Below, in pieces: positions 15,364 through 23,338 of a stretch of 64,000 nucleotides of DNA. The first letter of the stretch is position 1. Each line of letters begins with the position of its first letter. A model generated the notes under the pieces. The model searched no databases. It had not been told where the DNA came from and saw only the letters and a list, made by a program, of their open reading frames with translations. The position numbers were made by a program, and so were the translations under genes. Source of the stretch: a virus; IMG/VR virus record IMGVR_UViG_3300032070_000632, positions 1-64,000 of that record; one strand, 5' to 3'.

Positions 15364-15777
15364 ATGAAATTGCATAAGTTTCTTAAAGAAGAGACATTCT
15401 TGAAGTATCTTGATAAAAAATCAATTCATTTTTATCAAATTACTCCAAAACAAAGCAACTTATTAAAAAAGATAAGAAATTTTTTCTTGTCTTTTTTATT
15501 TGAAAATCATATTCAACTGCCAATCTTCACCAAAGAAGGCGGAGTTGATAAAAATGTTTTGTTGTATGATTGTTTTTTCAGCAATGTTTTTTTAAATTTA
15601 ATCGTTGCCAAAAAAGAAACTTGCTGGATTTTACTGGGAATGCCGCAAACGCACAATGAAAAAGTTTTTGCCGTAAAAATGAAAGCGGAAAGGAATGTTC
15701 AAAATAATACAGTACATTGGCATTTCATTCAGACGCCGATAATGAACAAAGATGAAGTTAAAATAAACAGCAGATAG
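15364..15777 (+). CDS. Protein of unknown function
   Basis: The protein has 137 residues, Lys/Phe-rich, with a run of hydrophobic strands in the centre (LLYDCFFSNVFLNLIVAKK). No family is recognised. It is the last gene before the terminase leader. Confidence 0.5.
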   Translation: MKLHKFLKEETFLKYLDKKSIHFYQITPKQSNLLKKIRNFFLSFLFENHIQLPIFTKEGGVDKNVLLYDCFFSNVFLNLIVAKKETCWILLGMPQTHNEKVFAVKMKAERNVQNNTVHWHFIQTPIMNKDEVKINSR

Positions 15778-15800
15778 AAATTAATCGCTGATATTTTTAT

Positions 15801-15836
15801 GAACTGCCGGACAGTCTGTTGTGGCTGTCTTTTTTT
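15801..15836 (+). promoter_or_regulatory. Leader motif with terminator-like hairpin before terminase
   Basis: GAACTGC-CG-GACAGTC (15801-15816) is followed by a GACAG/CTGTC stem (15810-15814/15825-15829) and seven T bases, ending 8 nt before the terminase ATG. The same 16-nt motif recurs at 22532 and 36852, each time ahead of a terminator-like structure at the start of a late module. A conventional promoter upstream is not clear here. Confidence 0.6.
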
Positions 15837-15844
15837 AAAAAAAT

Positions 15845-18800
15845 ATGCCACGACCAAGAAAAAACATAAAGCCAAAGTATAAGACGATTGAAAGCCGAGC
15901 GGTTATTTATCCGCCTTTCTCTAAAATAAAAGACTTGACCGAGAAGCAAAAAAATCGTTTGAATTTTTTGCGTCAATACGGCCAGTTTTTTGATGAGCCG
16001 CCGGTAACGATTGGCGAATTTATCAATTCTCCGGATTATCTTAATTTGGAAGGAGTTTGCCGCCAGCGTATCCGCAGGGAATTAATAAATATCTTCGGTG
16101 ATGAAGTTGACCCTTACAGTTTATCAAAAAATTTGTATGCTTTAATCACGGGCGGAATCGGGTTGGGAAAATGCCATAAAAAAGGCACGCAAATTTTAAT
16201 GTATGATGGTTCTCTTAAAAAAGTGGAAGACATTAAAATCGGCGATTTATTAATGGGAGATGATGGCGATTATCGCACTGTTTTAAATTTAAGTAGGGGC
16301 AAGGAAATGATGTATTGGGTAAGACAAAAAAAGGGTATGGATTATTGCGTTAATGAATCGCATATTTTAAGTTTAAAAAAACATAATGGAGATATTGTTG
16401 ATATAGATATAAAAACATACCTGTCTTTGAATAATAGAGAAAAATTACATGGGTGGAAATCAATTTTATCCGATAAAAAAATAATTTTTACTGATATAAA
16501 ATTAGAAAAAGACTGTGTTGATAAGTATTATGGATTTGAATTAGATAAAAACCATAGATATTTATTAAAAGATTTCACTGTTTGCCATAACAGTTTTGCT
16601 GGTGGCATTATATTCTCATATTTGGTTTATCGTTTGCTTTGTATAAAAAATCCTCAAGCATTTTACGGTTTTGCTCCCAATACCCGCCTTTCTTTCATGA
16701 ATATGTGTCTTGATGGTGACGAAGAAGTTTATTTATCAGACGGTAGTAGGTTGAAAATGAAAGATATTGATTTATTAAAAAATAAAAATGTTTTATCAAT
16801 ATCTAATATTGATAAATACAATAAGAATAATGCCGTTATTGATGTTAAAAAAATAAAAAAATCTGTATATACCGGATATAAAAAGGCATATAAATTATCT
16901 CTAAAAAACGGCACTTCTATAATTGCCACAAATAATCATCCCTTTTTTGTAAAAAATAAAGGCTGGACCGCATTAAGCGATTTAATTATTGGCGAAGATG
17001 AATTAATGACCGTTAATTTTTTACCAATTAATGGCAAAAAAGAAATACCAGAAAATGAAGTAAAGATATTAGCCTATTTAATTGGCAACGGTTGTACTAA
17101 AAATCCATCCGTTTCATTTAGTTCAAGCAATAAAAAAGTGTTGAAGGAGTATGAGGAAGCGTGCTTATTATATCCAGATATAAAACACGTCAGAAAAGTA
17201 TTAAAAAAGAATAAAAAAACTTTTGAACTTATCACGGCAATAAAAAAGATGGGAAATAGATTTATAAAGAGAGAAAATCCGATAAAAACTCTTTGTATTA
17301 AATATGGTTTATATGGCAAAACGGCATTAAAGAAAAGAATACCAGCAAAAATATTTCAATTAAATGACAATTTATTAAAAATATTTATTTCTCGGTTATG
17401 GGCTACTGATGGATGTATTTATGCTCGTGATAATGAAAGTTGTTGTTTAGTGTATTCTACATCATCTCCGGAACTGGCATTAGACGTTAAAAATATAATG
17501 ATGTATTTTAACATACCAATGAGAATATTAGAAAGAAGAACTGATTATGGATTTACTAAAGGAAAAAAAACAAACAAAGGATACCAAGTATATTGCGGGG
17601 AACAATGGGCGATAAAAAAATTTATTGAAGAAATAGGAATTTTTGGCAGAGAAGAAAAATGTCAAAAATTTCTTAAAATGATTAAGATTAAAAAAGAATA
17701 TAAAAATAAAAAAATTACTTATAGCGGAATTAAATCAATAAAATTTATTGGAAAAAGGAAGGTATATGATGTTGAAGTAGAAGATACTCATAATTTTATT
17801 GTTAATGGCATTGTTTGCCATAATTCAACTAGCAAGAATAATGCCATGGACGTACTTTTCGGAGAAGTGAAAGCCCGCATTGAAACATCGCCCTGGTTTA
17901 TGAAAGGCAAATATTTGCCTGACCCAAGATTCACTAACATTTTAAAATTTCCTAAAAATGTTTTCGTTATTCCTGGCGACTCTTCGGAAACTACTTTTGA
18001 AGGTTATAATATTATTGGCGGAATCCTCGATGAAGCCGATTCGCATAAAATTACTTCTCGCAAAGATTACGCCGACCAGGGATTTGATACCATTAAAATT
18101 CGCGTTACCTCCCGTTCCAATCCTAAATTTGGCCACATTGGTTTTTTATTGGTAATCGGTTCAAAGAAAAAACAAAAAGGATTTATCGCCAGAAAGTACG
18201 AGGAGTTTAAAAATATGCCGGATGCTTATGCCGTGCATTTGCCGATTTGGGAAGCCAGGGATAAATCAGATTTTACCAGAAAGAAAAATTTTTATTTTAA
18301 CGTCTTAACTAAAGAACCATGCGAATTTAGAGATTGGAACAGCGGAAACAATCCGATTGTTTTAAAGATACCGATTGAATACGGCCATGATTTTCTTACC
18401 AATCCAGACAAAGCCCTGCGTGACTTGGCCGGTTATCCGCCATATGCCAGACAGCCATTTTTTTCCTTAGTGGAAAAAATACAAACCATTGGTTCTTCCG
18501 GCGTAATACAGAATCCGGTCAAACAAGCCGTATCCACGGAAATTGTCTTTCATAACTGGTTTATTGGCGGAAATCATAAATATTATGTTCATTTCGATTT
18601 AGGTTTGAATAAAGATGGCGGAGATTTCTGCGGCATGGCAATGGGGCATTTGGCTGATTATCAAAAAGTTGATAATGAAATGAAACCAATCGTGCATATG
18701 GATTTGATGTTGCGGATTGAAGCTTCGCCCGCCGGAGAAATAATTATTTCTCAGTTGCGAAGGGTAATTTATGATTTAAAAGACAATCATGGATTCAATA

Positions 18801-20047
18801 TTGTTGCCGTTACTTTTGACGGCTGGGAGTCTTCCGAGAGCATCCAGCAACTTAAAAAGAAAAGAATCAACGCCAAAATAATTTCCATTGACCGGACTAA
18901 TGAATGTTATGATGATTTGAAAGACGTACTCTATGAAGACCGGTTCGTCAGTTATTATTATCAGCCTTTTATTGACGAATGTTTGGAATTAGAACATACT
19001 GATAGTGGGAAGATTGACCATCCAGCATTTGGATGTTTTACTGGAGAAACAAGAGTGGCTTTAGCTGACGGCACTAACCCAACTTTTAAGGAACTTGCGG
19101 AAAGAAAAAAAGAATTTTATGTTTATTCTATAAATAAAGAAGGCATTTGCATAACTGAAGCCAGAAATGCCAGAATAACAAAAAAGGCGACTGAACTTGC
19201 CGAAATAGTATTAGATAATTTTCAAGTCATAAGATGCACGCCTGAACATTTGTTTATGACTTTAGATGGTGGATGGATACAAGCAAAGAATCTTACTATG
19301 GATATTCCAATAATGCCATTATATAGAGCAAGGTGTTATAAAGGCGGTTATGCTGATTATGAACGGGTATGGTGTCCAATAAAAAGAAAAAGAATTTTAA
19401 CTCATCATTTAGCAGTCGGCGGATGTTCGAAGGGAATGGTTGTTCATCATAAAGATGAAATAAAACACAATAATAACCCTAAAAATTTGCAATTAATGAC
19501 CATTAGCGAACATTATTATTATCATGGTAATAATAATTGGGATAAAAAAGAAAAAAAGATGCGGAAAGGACACGAGAAATATCGTAATGATAAAAATGCA
19601 CAATTAAAACACTCGGAAAGAATGAAAAAAAAATGGCAGGAAGGTGTTTATGGAGAAAAGGCAAAAAAATGTGCGATTGAAAATTGTGAAAATATTTCTG
19701 AGGCAAGAGGATTATGCGATTTACATTATCAGCGTGCGAAACGGGCAAAAATACTTCCAGAAACAATAGGAAAAACTAAAAAAAATCATCGTATTTTATC
19801 TGTAAAAATAGTTAATGTAAATGAGGATGTTTATGATTTAACCGTTCCTAAAACTGAAAATTTTGCTTTAACTTCTGGAGTATTTGTTCATAATTCAAAA
19901 GATGTGGCCGATGCCGTGGCATCCGTCACGCACCAGATTGTTTTAAACCGACGCCGAGCGTCAATGGTTATAAATCAGCCGATTATTTTAGGCGATAACC
20001 GGATGGTTATGTCTAATAATAAATTTTATGAAAAAATCAATCGTTAA
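15845..20047 (+). CDS. terL: Terminase large subunit containing three inteins
   Basis: The precursor has 1400 residues. Removing three inteins leaves a 600-residue packaging ATPase-nuclease of normal size. Walker A is GGIGLGK-S, split by intein 1 exactly before the Ser. Walker B is GILDEAD. The nuclease acidic residues are in HFDLGLNKDGGDF, VTFDGWESS and SKDVADAVA, the last following intein 3. Extein pieces are residues 1-109, 250-287, 661-1063 and 1351-1400. The protein translocates DNA into proheads and cuts concatemers. The stop overlaps the portal start by 20 nt. Confidence 0.95.
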   Translation: MPRPRKNIKPKYKTIESRAVIYPPFSKIKDLTEKQKNRLNFLRQYGQFFDEPPVTIGEFINSPDYLNLEGVCRQRIRRELINIFGDEVDPYSLSKNLYALITGGIGLGKCHKKGTQILMYDGSLKKVEDIKIGDLLMGDDGDYRTVLNLSRGKEMMYWVRQKKGMDYCVNESHILSLKKHNGDIVDIDIKTYLSLNNREKLHGWKSILSDKKIIFTDIKLEKDCVDKYYGFELDKNHRYLLKDFTVCHNSFAGGIIFSYLVYRLLCIKNPQAFYGFAPNTRLSFMNMCLDGDEEVYLSDGSRLKMKDIDLLKNKNVLSISNIDKYNKNNAVIDVKKIKKSVYTGYKKAYKLSLKNGTSIIATNNHPFFVKNKGWTALSDLIIGEDELMTVNFLPINGKKEIPENEVKILAYLIGNGCTKNPSVSFSSSNKKVLKEYEEACLLYPDIKHVRKVLKKNKKTFELITAIKKMGNRFIKRENPIKTLCIKYGLYGKTALKKRIPAKIFQLNDNLLKIFISRLWATDGCIYARDNESCCLVYSTSSPELALDVKNIMMYFNIPMRILERRTDYGFTKGKKTNKGYQVYCGEQWAIKKFIEEIGIFGREEKCQKFLKMIKIKKEYKNKKITYSGIKSIKFIGKRKVYDVEVEDTHNFIVNGIVCHNSTSKNNAMDVLFGEVKARIETSPWFMKGKYLPDPRFTNILKFPKNVFVIPGDSSETTFEGYNIIGGILDEADSHKITSRKDYADQGFDTIKIRVTSRSNPKFGHIGFLLVIGSKKKQKGFIARKYEEFKNMPDAYAVHLPIWEARDKSDFTRKKNFYFNVLTKEPCEFRDWNSGNNPIVLKIPIEYGHDFLTNPDKALRDLAGYPPYARQPFFSLVEKIQTIGSSGVIQNPVKQAVSTEIVFHNWFIGGNHKYYVHFDLGLNKDGGDFCGMAMGHLADYQKVDNEMKPIVHMDLMLRIEASPAGEIIISQLRRVIYDLKDNHGFNIVAVTFDGWESSESIQQLKKKRINAKIISIDRTNECYDDLKDVLYEDRFVSYYYQPFIDECLELEHTDSGKIDHPAFGCFTGETRVALADGTNPTFKELAERKKEFYVYSINKEGICITEARNARITKKATELAEIVLDNFQVIRCTPEHLFMTLDGGWIQAKNLTMDIPIMPLYRARCYKGGYADYERVWCPIKRKRILTHHLAVGGCSKGMVVHHKDEIKHNNNPKNLQLMTISEHYYYHGNNNWDKKEKKMRKGHEKYRNDKNAQLKHSERMKKKWQEGVYGEKAKKCAIENCENISEARGLCDLHYQRAKRAKILPETIGKTKKNHRILSVKIVNVNEDVYDLTVPKTENFALTSGVFVHNSKDVADAVASVTHQIVLNRRRASMVINQPIILGDNRMVMSNNKFYEKINR
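16172..16591 (+). other. Intein 1: mini-intein in terminase Walker A
   Basis: Residues 110-249 (140 aa). It begins with Cys in the block-A-like CHKKGTQILMYDGS and ends VCHN followed by extein Ser, the standard penultimate His and terminal Asn. A block-B-like VNESHILSL is present. There is no room for a homing endonuclease. Insertion between GK and S of the P-loop means ATPase activity requires splicing. Confidence 0.93.
16706..17824 (+). other. Intein 2: LAGLIDADG-type intein in terminase
   Basis: Residues 288-660 (373 aa). The N-terminal block is CLDGDEEVYLSDGS, block B is IIATNNHPFF, and the C-terminal block is VYDVEVEDTHNFIVNG then VCHN before Ser. The centre carries two LAGLIDADG-like helices, LAYLIGNGCT and SRLWATDGCIYAR, so the homing nuclease may be intact. 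It is inserted after FMNM, 38 extein residues downstream of intein 1. Confidence 0.93.
19034..19894 (+). other. Intein 3: HNH-type intein in terminase nuclease domain
   Basis: Residues 1064-1350 (287 aa). It starts CFTGETRVALADG. The splicing His is in IRCTPEHLFMT, and it ends FALTSGVFVHN before Ser. The central insert is an HNH endonuclease (MVVHHKDEIKHNNNPKNLQL) rather than LAGLIDADG, plus a CxxC/C..H cluster. It interrupts HPAFG-SKDVADAVA next to the last catalytic Asp of the nuclease. Confidence 0.93.
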
Positions 20048-22247
20048 AGTTGAAAAATTTAAAAAAGTTTCAACTAAATCCAGCAAAGAAAAAGCGATAA
20101 AAGTCAACGAGGATGTTTCTTTATCGCCTAATGATTCTTTGGAATATTCAGACATCCGCTGGAAGTTGCCGGATGGCAGTCCTTTTATCCCCGACACTTC
20201 CGGTCTTTCCTTGGCTGATTATTACAAAATGACGAAAGATTATCAGGTATCGGCCTGCATAAACACGATTGCTTTCACCATTCAACAAATAGACTGGGAT
20301 ATTAAATGCGAAGACCAAAAAGTTAGAGACTTTTTGGTTTTTGCGTTTGGGAAAATTTGGAATCAGTTAATCCGCGGCATTTCCCAGGCATACTGGGCCG
20401 GATTTTCGCCAATGGTTAAAGTTTTTACGCAGGTGGAAAATGGACCCTATGCCGGCAAAATAATCATTAAAAAGTTAAAAGATTTGGACCCGACTGAAAT
20501 TGAAGTGTCTAAAAGCAAAGAAGACGGTTCGTTCGAGGGTATGAAAAAGGGCACTGATTTAATTTCAGCCGAATATTGTTTTTGGTACACTTTTTTAATG
20601 AAAAACGGCAATTATTACGGCACCTATCTTTTAGAGGCCGCTTACATGCCCTATTATTATTCGCAGGTAATTCATTTATTCGCTAACCGTTATTATGAAA
20701 GATTCGGCGAACCATTAGTGAAGGGAATGTATCCGGAAGACAAAAAAGTCAATTATAATGGGGATGAGGTTGATGCCCATGACTACATGGCGGATATAGT
20801 GAAAAAACTCCGCAATCATTCCTCAGTGACGATGCCGTCAACCAGAGACGAAAGCAACAATCCCGACTGGGTATTGGAATATCTGGAATCAAACATGCGA
20901 GGCGTTGATTTTGAAACTTATTTAAAACGTCTGGATATTGAAAAAGCCAGGGCTATTTTTGTGCCGGATTTGCTGTTCGGCTCGGGTCGGGTAGGTTCTT
21001 ATAAATTGGGCGACCGCCATACCAATACTTTTTTAACTTTATTAAATTCTTTGATTGGCGACATTAAAGACCATATTGATAAATATATTTTGCCGCAATT
21101 GGTTGATTATAATTTTTCTAAAAAAGTTGATGCGTTCTGGTCGCCGGAACAACTTGGTCGTTCTAATGCGGAAATGCTGGAAACGATTGTTCGGGAAATG
21201 ATACGCCAGGGAATGGCCACCGTCAATGTGGTGGAACTTGGCCGCCGCATCGGACTTGATTTGAAAGTGGTGGAAAAAATTGTCAATGAAGAAACAATTA
21301 AAAATGAAACCATTAAAAAAGAAAAAGTAAAAGGCGGAATCAAGCAGACGGCGGTGCCGGATAAAAAAACAAAAGAAAAACAACCGGTTCCCAAAGAGAA
21401 ACAGCAAAAAAAAAACTATTTTTTTCGCCAATTCGCTGGCAAGAATCTGACCGAGCGGGAAGCGTCCGTTAATTTTTCATTGTTGCAGAAAACTTACGAT
21501 GAAAATGAAAAAGAAATGCGGTCCGCTTTAATAGAAGTCGTTTCTAAACAGCAAGAACGGGTAGAGGAGACGGTTAAAAAAGCCTATAACGAAGGCAACG
21601 GAAAGATAAAACAGATTAAATTGGGTTATCGGGGGGCTTACGAAAAGATTTGGCAATCAATGGTTTTGGCTCTTTACTTGGTGGGAGCGGAAGAAGAGAT
21701 AAAACGGTCTGACTTGAAAGTTAAAGACATAATCACTAAAGAGGAGCGAAATTTTTTAGAAGACAATGCGGCTTTAATCGCTAAAACCCAACTGGATGAT
21801 TTGGAAAATAAAATCAATGAAAAAATATTGCAGATAAATGACTTAAAGGTGGCAAAAACGGCCGCTCTGGCGATAATCGCTTCCGTCTTCAATGAATTTT
21901 CGGCTGATAACAGTTCGCTGGACAAGTCATTACGCCGGTCAGTCGTCTGGGGAGTGCGTCAGGGCAAGGTGGCCGTGGCGGAACGTTCCGGCAAAGAAAT
22001 AATGGCTAAAGTTTGGTCGGCGATATTAGACGACCATGTTTGCCCGTTATGCGAGAAATTGCACGGTTCATACATTAAAACTGATTCGGAATATTTTTCC
22101 GCTCTAGTGCCGCCGGCTCACTACTTTTGCCGATGCGAGGAAATAATAGTTTACGAAGGACAGGAAAAAAACAGCGATGAAAAAAAGTTCGTCAAGCCGT
22201 CAAAAGAATTAATTAATAAATATGGAGGATTATTGCCTTCAATATAG
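20028..22247 (+). CDS. Portal protein fused to MuF-like minor head protein
   Basis: The protein has 739 residues. Residues about 40-430 match portal proteins (entry IRWKLPDG..., then the long helical wing). Residues about 450-620 are a charged helical linker. Residues about 630-715 resemble the phage Mu gpF/SPP1 gp7 domain (SAILDDHVCPLCEKLHG then PPAHYFCRCEE, zinc-type Cys set). The portal forms the DNA channel at a capsid vertex. The fused MuF part is normally a separate gene. The ATG overlaps terL. Confidence 0.88.
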   Translation: MKKSIVKVEKFKKVSTKSSKEKAIKVNEDVSLSPNDSLEYSDIRWKLPDGSPFIPDTSGLSLADYYKMTKDYQVSACINTIAFTIQQIDWDIKCEDQKVRDFLVFAFGKIWNQLIRGISQAYWAGFSPMVKVFTQVENGPYAGKIIIKKLKDLDPTEIEVSKSKEDGSFEGMKKGTDLISAEYCFWYTFLMKNGNYYGTYLLEAAYMPYYYSQVIHLFANRYYERFGEPLVKGMYPEDKKVNYNGDEVDAHDYMADIVKKLRNHSSVTMPSTRDESNNPDWVLEYLESNMRGVDFETYLKRLDIEKARAIFVPDLLFGSGRVGSYKLGDRHTNTFLTLLNSLIGDIKDHIDKYILPQLVDYNFSKKVDAFWSPEQLGRSNAEMLETIVREMIRQGMATVNVVELGRRIGLDLKVVEKIVNEETIKNETIKKEKVKGGIKQTAVPDKKTKEKQPVPKEKQQKKNYFFRQFAGKNLTEREASVNFSLLQKTYDENEKEMRSALIEVVSKQQERVEETVKKAYNEGNGKIKQIKLGYRGAYEKIWQSMVLALYLVGAEEEIKRSDLKVKDIITKEERNFLEDNAALIAKTQLDDLENKINEKILQINDLKVAKTAALAIIASVFNEFSADNSSLDKSLRRSVVWGVRQGKVAVAERSGKEIMAKVWSAILDDHVCPLCEKLHGSYIKTDSEYFSALVPPAHYFCRCEEIIVYEGQEKNSDEKKFVKPSKELINKYGGLLPSI

Positions 22248-22256
22248 GATGCTCAT

Positions 22257-22502
22257 ATGATTGAAGTTCCAAACAAGGAAAAGGTATATGAACATCGCTG
22301 TTTTTGCCGACCGCAAGTGTTGCTAGGCATAGTAGGATTAGATTATTACGAATTTAAGGCTAATAAACCGAAACATTATTTAAAATTTATCGGCGATGGA
22401 GTGGTTGAAGTGATGTGCAATAATTGTTTTCGCCTGCATCGTTTTCATTTATCCGACCTGAGAAAAAAATTGTCAGAGCCGAAAATTGACACAAAAGAAT
22501 AA
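22257..22502 (+). CDS. Small Cys/His protein
   Basis: The protein has 81 residues, with CFCRPQ near the N-terminus and CNNCFRLHRFH in the second half suggesting a zinc site. It lies between portal and the next promoter. Function is unknown. Confidence 0.5.
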   Translation: MIEVPNKEKVYEHRCFCRPQVLLGIVGLDYYEFKANKPKHYLKFIGDGVVEVMCNNCFRLHRFHLSDLRKKLSEPKIDTKE

Positions 22503-22515
22503 AACGTTATATAAT
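22486..22515 (+). promoter_or_regulatory. Sigma-70-type promoter for the head module
   Basis: TTGACA (22486-22491) and TATAAT (22510-22515), 18-bp spacer, lying over the end of the preceding gene. Transcription would start just ahead of the leader motif at 22532. Confidence 0.75.
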
Positions 22516-22531
22516 ATATTCATAAGCCCTC

Positions 22532-22593
22532 GAACTGCATGACAGTCAAAAAGGCTATATTCCTATTTTTGATTTATTTATGCAGTTTTTTTA
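22532..22593 (+). promoter_or_regulatory. Leader motif with long terminator-like hairpin
   Basis: GAACTGC-AT-GACAGTC at 22532-22547. AACTGCAT (22533-22540) pairs perfectly with ATGCAGTT (22580-22587), followed by T bases. The loop can form a second A-rich/T-rich stem. This is the second of three copies and lies between a promoter and the first gene of the head module, as an attenuator would. Confidence 0.6.
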
Positions 22594-22594
22594 T

Positions 22595-22762
22595 ATGGAA
22601 GAATTTTTAAAAGCAGTAGCCAATTTCGGTTTTCCGATTGTGGTAGCCGTCTATTTGCTTTTCCGAATGGAAAAAAAAATGGAACAATTGAGCGGCGAAA
22701 TAGGAAATTTAAGTAAAACTATTATTTCTTTATGCGAAAAGATAGATAGTTTGCGGAGATAA
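22595..22762 (+). CDS. YvrJ-like small membrane protein (holin-like)
   Basis: The protein has 55 residues from the second ATG (22595). The upstream in-frame ATG lies inside the terminator hairpin. A single transmembrane helix (FGFPIVVAVYLLFRM) is followed by a coiled coil (MEKKMEQLSGEIGNLSKTI). This is the layout of YvrJ-family proteins, often annotated as holin-like. It is adjacent to another membrane protein. Confidence 0.6.
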   Translation: MEEFLKAVANFGFPIVVAVYLLFRMEKKMEQLSGEIGNLSKTIISLCEKIDSLRR

Positions 22763-22766
22763 CCAT

Positions 22767-23078
22767 ATGTTTGATGCTTTATTTTCGGTCATGCAAACTC
22801 CATATTTCTGGCAATCGCTGGGAATGGTGAGTGCCACTTCTTTGTTCATTTCTCCGATTTTGTACAATGGCGACTATAAAGCTGCCACCAAGACGGTAAT
22901 TTGCATAGGTTTATACGGATTTTACATAGCTTTGCTTAGTTTCTTCCATTTATTGGAGGAAGGGAAAAATATGACTTCATGGATGCAACCGATTGACATT
23001 GTTGTCTTTGTGACAGTCGCTTACGTATTTGGATTGTATTTAGGAATTTTTTTACAAAGAAAAATACTTAGAAAATAA
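22767..23078 (+). CDS. Three-span membrane protein, possible holin
   Basis: The protein has 103 residues with three hydrophobic segments (about 12-32, 43-62, 75-97) and a basic C-terminus (QRKILRK). Size, topology and the YvrJ-like neighbour fit a holin. The head-module location is unusual for lysis genes, so a structural membrane role remains possible. Confidence 0.5.
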   Translation: MFDALFSVMQTPYFWQSLGMVSATSLFISPILYNGDYKAATKTVICIGLYGFYIALLSFFHLLEEGKNMTSWMQPIDIVVFVTVAYVFGLYLGIFLQRKILRK

Positions 23079-23089
23079 CCAATAATTTT

Positions 23090-23338
23090 ATGCCATACCC
23101 AGGCGTATCTCCATCTCAAACAGCTAAAGTAGAAAGTTGCGTCAGTGATTTGATGGCTGACCCAAAGTTCAAACCACGCAAAAAAGGTCAAACTAAAAAG
23201 AGTGCCGCCGTGGCAGTCTGCGTTTCTTCCGTTAAGGGCGATAAAAAGTCCAAGGATTATCAAGAAGAAATTTTTGATAAATACGTGGCCACGCCCGAAG
23301 CGGAAGATTTTGTTAAACGAACGGAAACATATGAATAA
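23090..23338 (+). CDS. Small basic protein ahead of prohead protease
   Basis: The protein has 82 residues. The pattern of a CV...LM..P.F...K.G..KK.AAVAVCVSSV core is common in short phage proteins near prohead proteases. The exact role is unknown. The last codons overlap the protease start (ATGAATAA). Confidence 0.55.
   Translation: MPYPGVSPSQTAKVESCVSDLMADPKFKPRKKGQTKKSAAVAVCVSSVKGDKKSKDYQEEIFDKYVATPEAEDFVKRTETYE

Noticed and set aside
15845-20047. Alternative genetic code (TGA read as an amino acid)
   Set aside because: All major genes read cleanly with TGG as Trp and TGA, TAA and TAG as stops.
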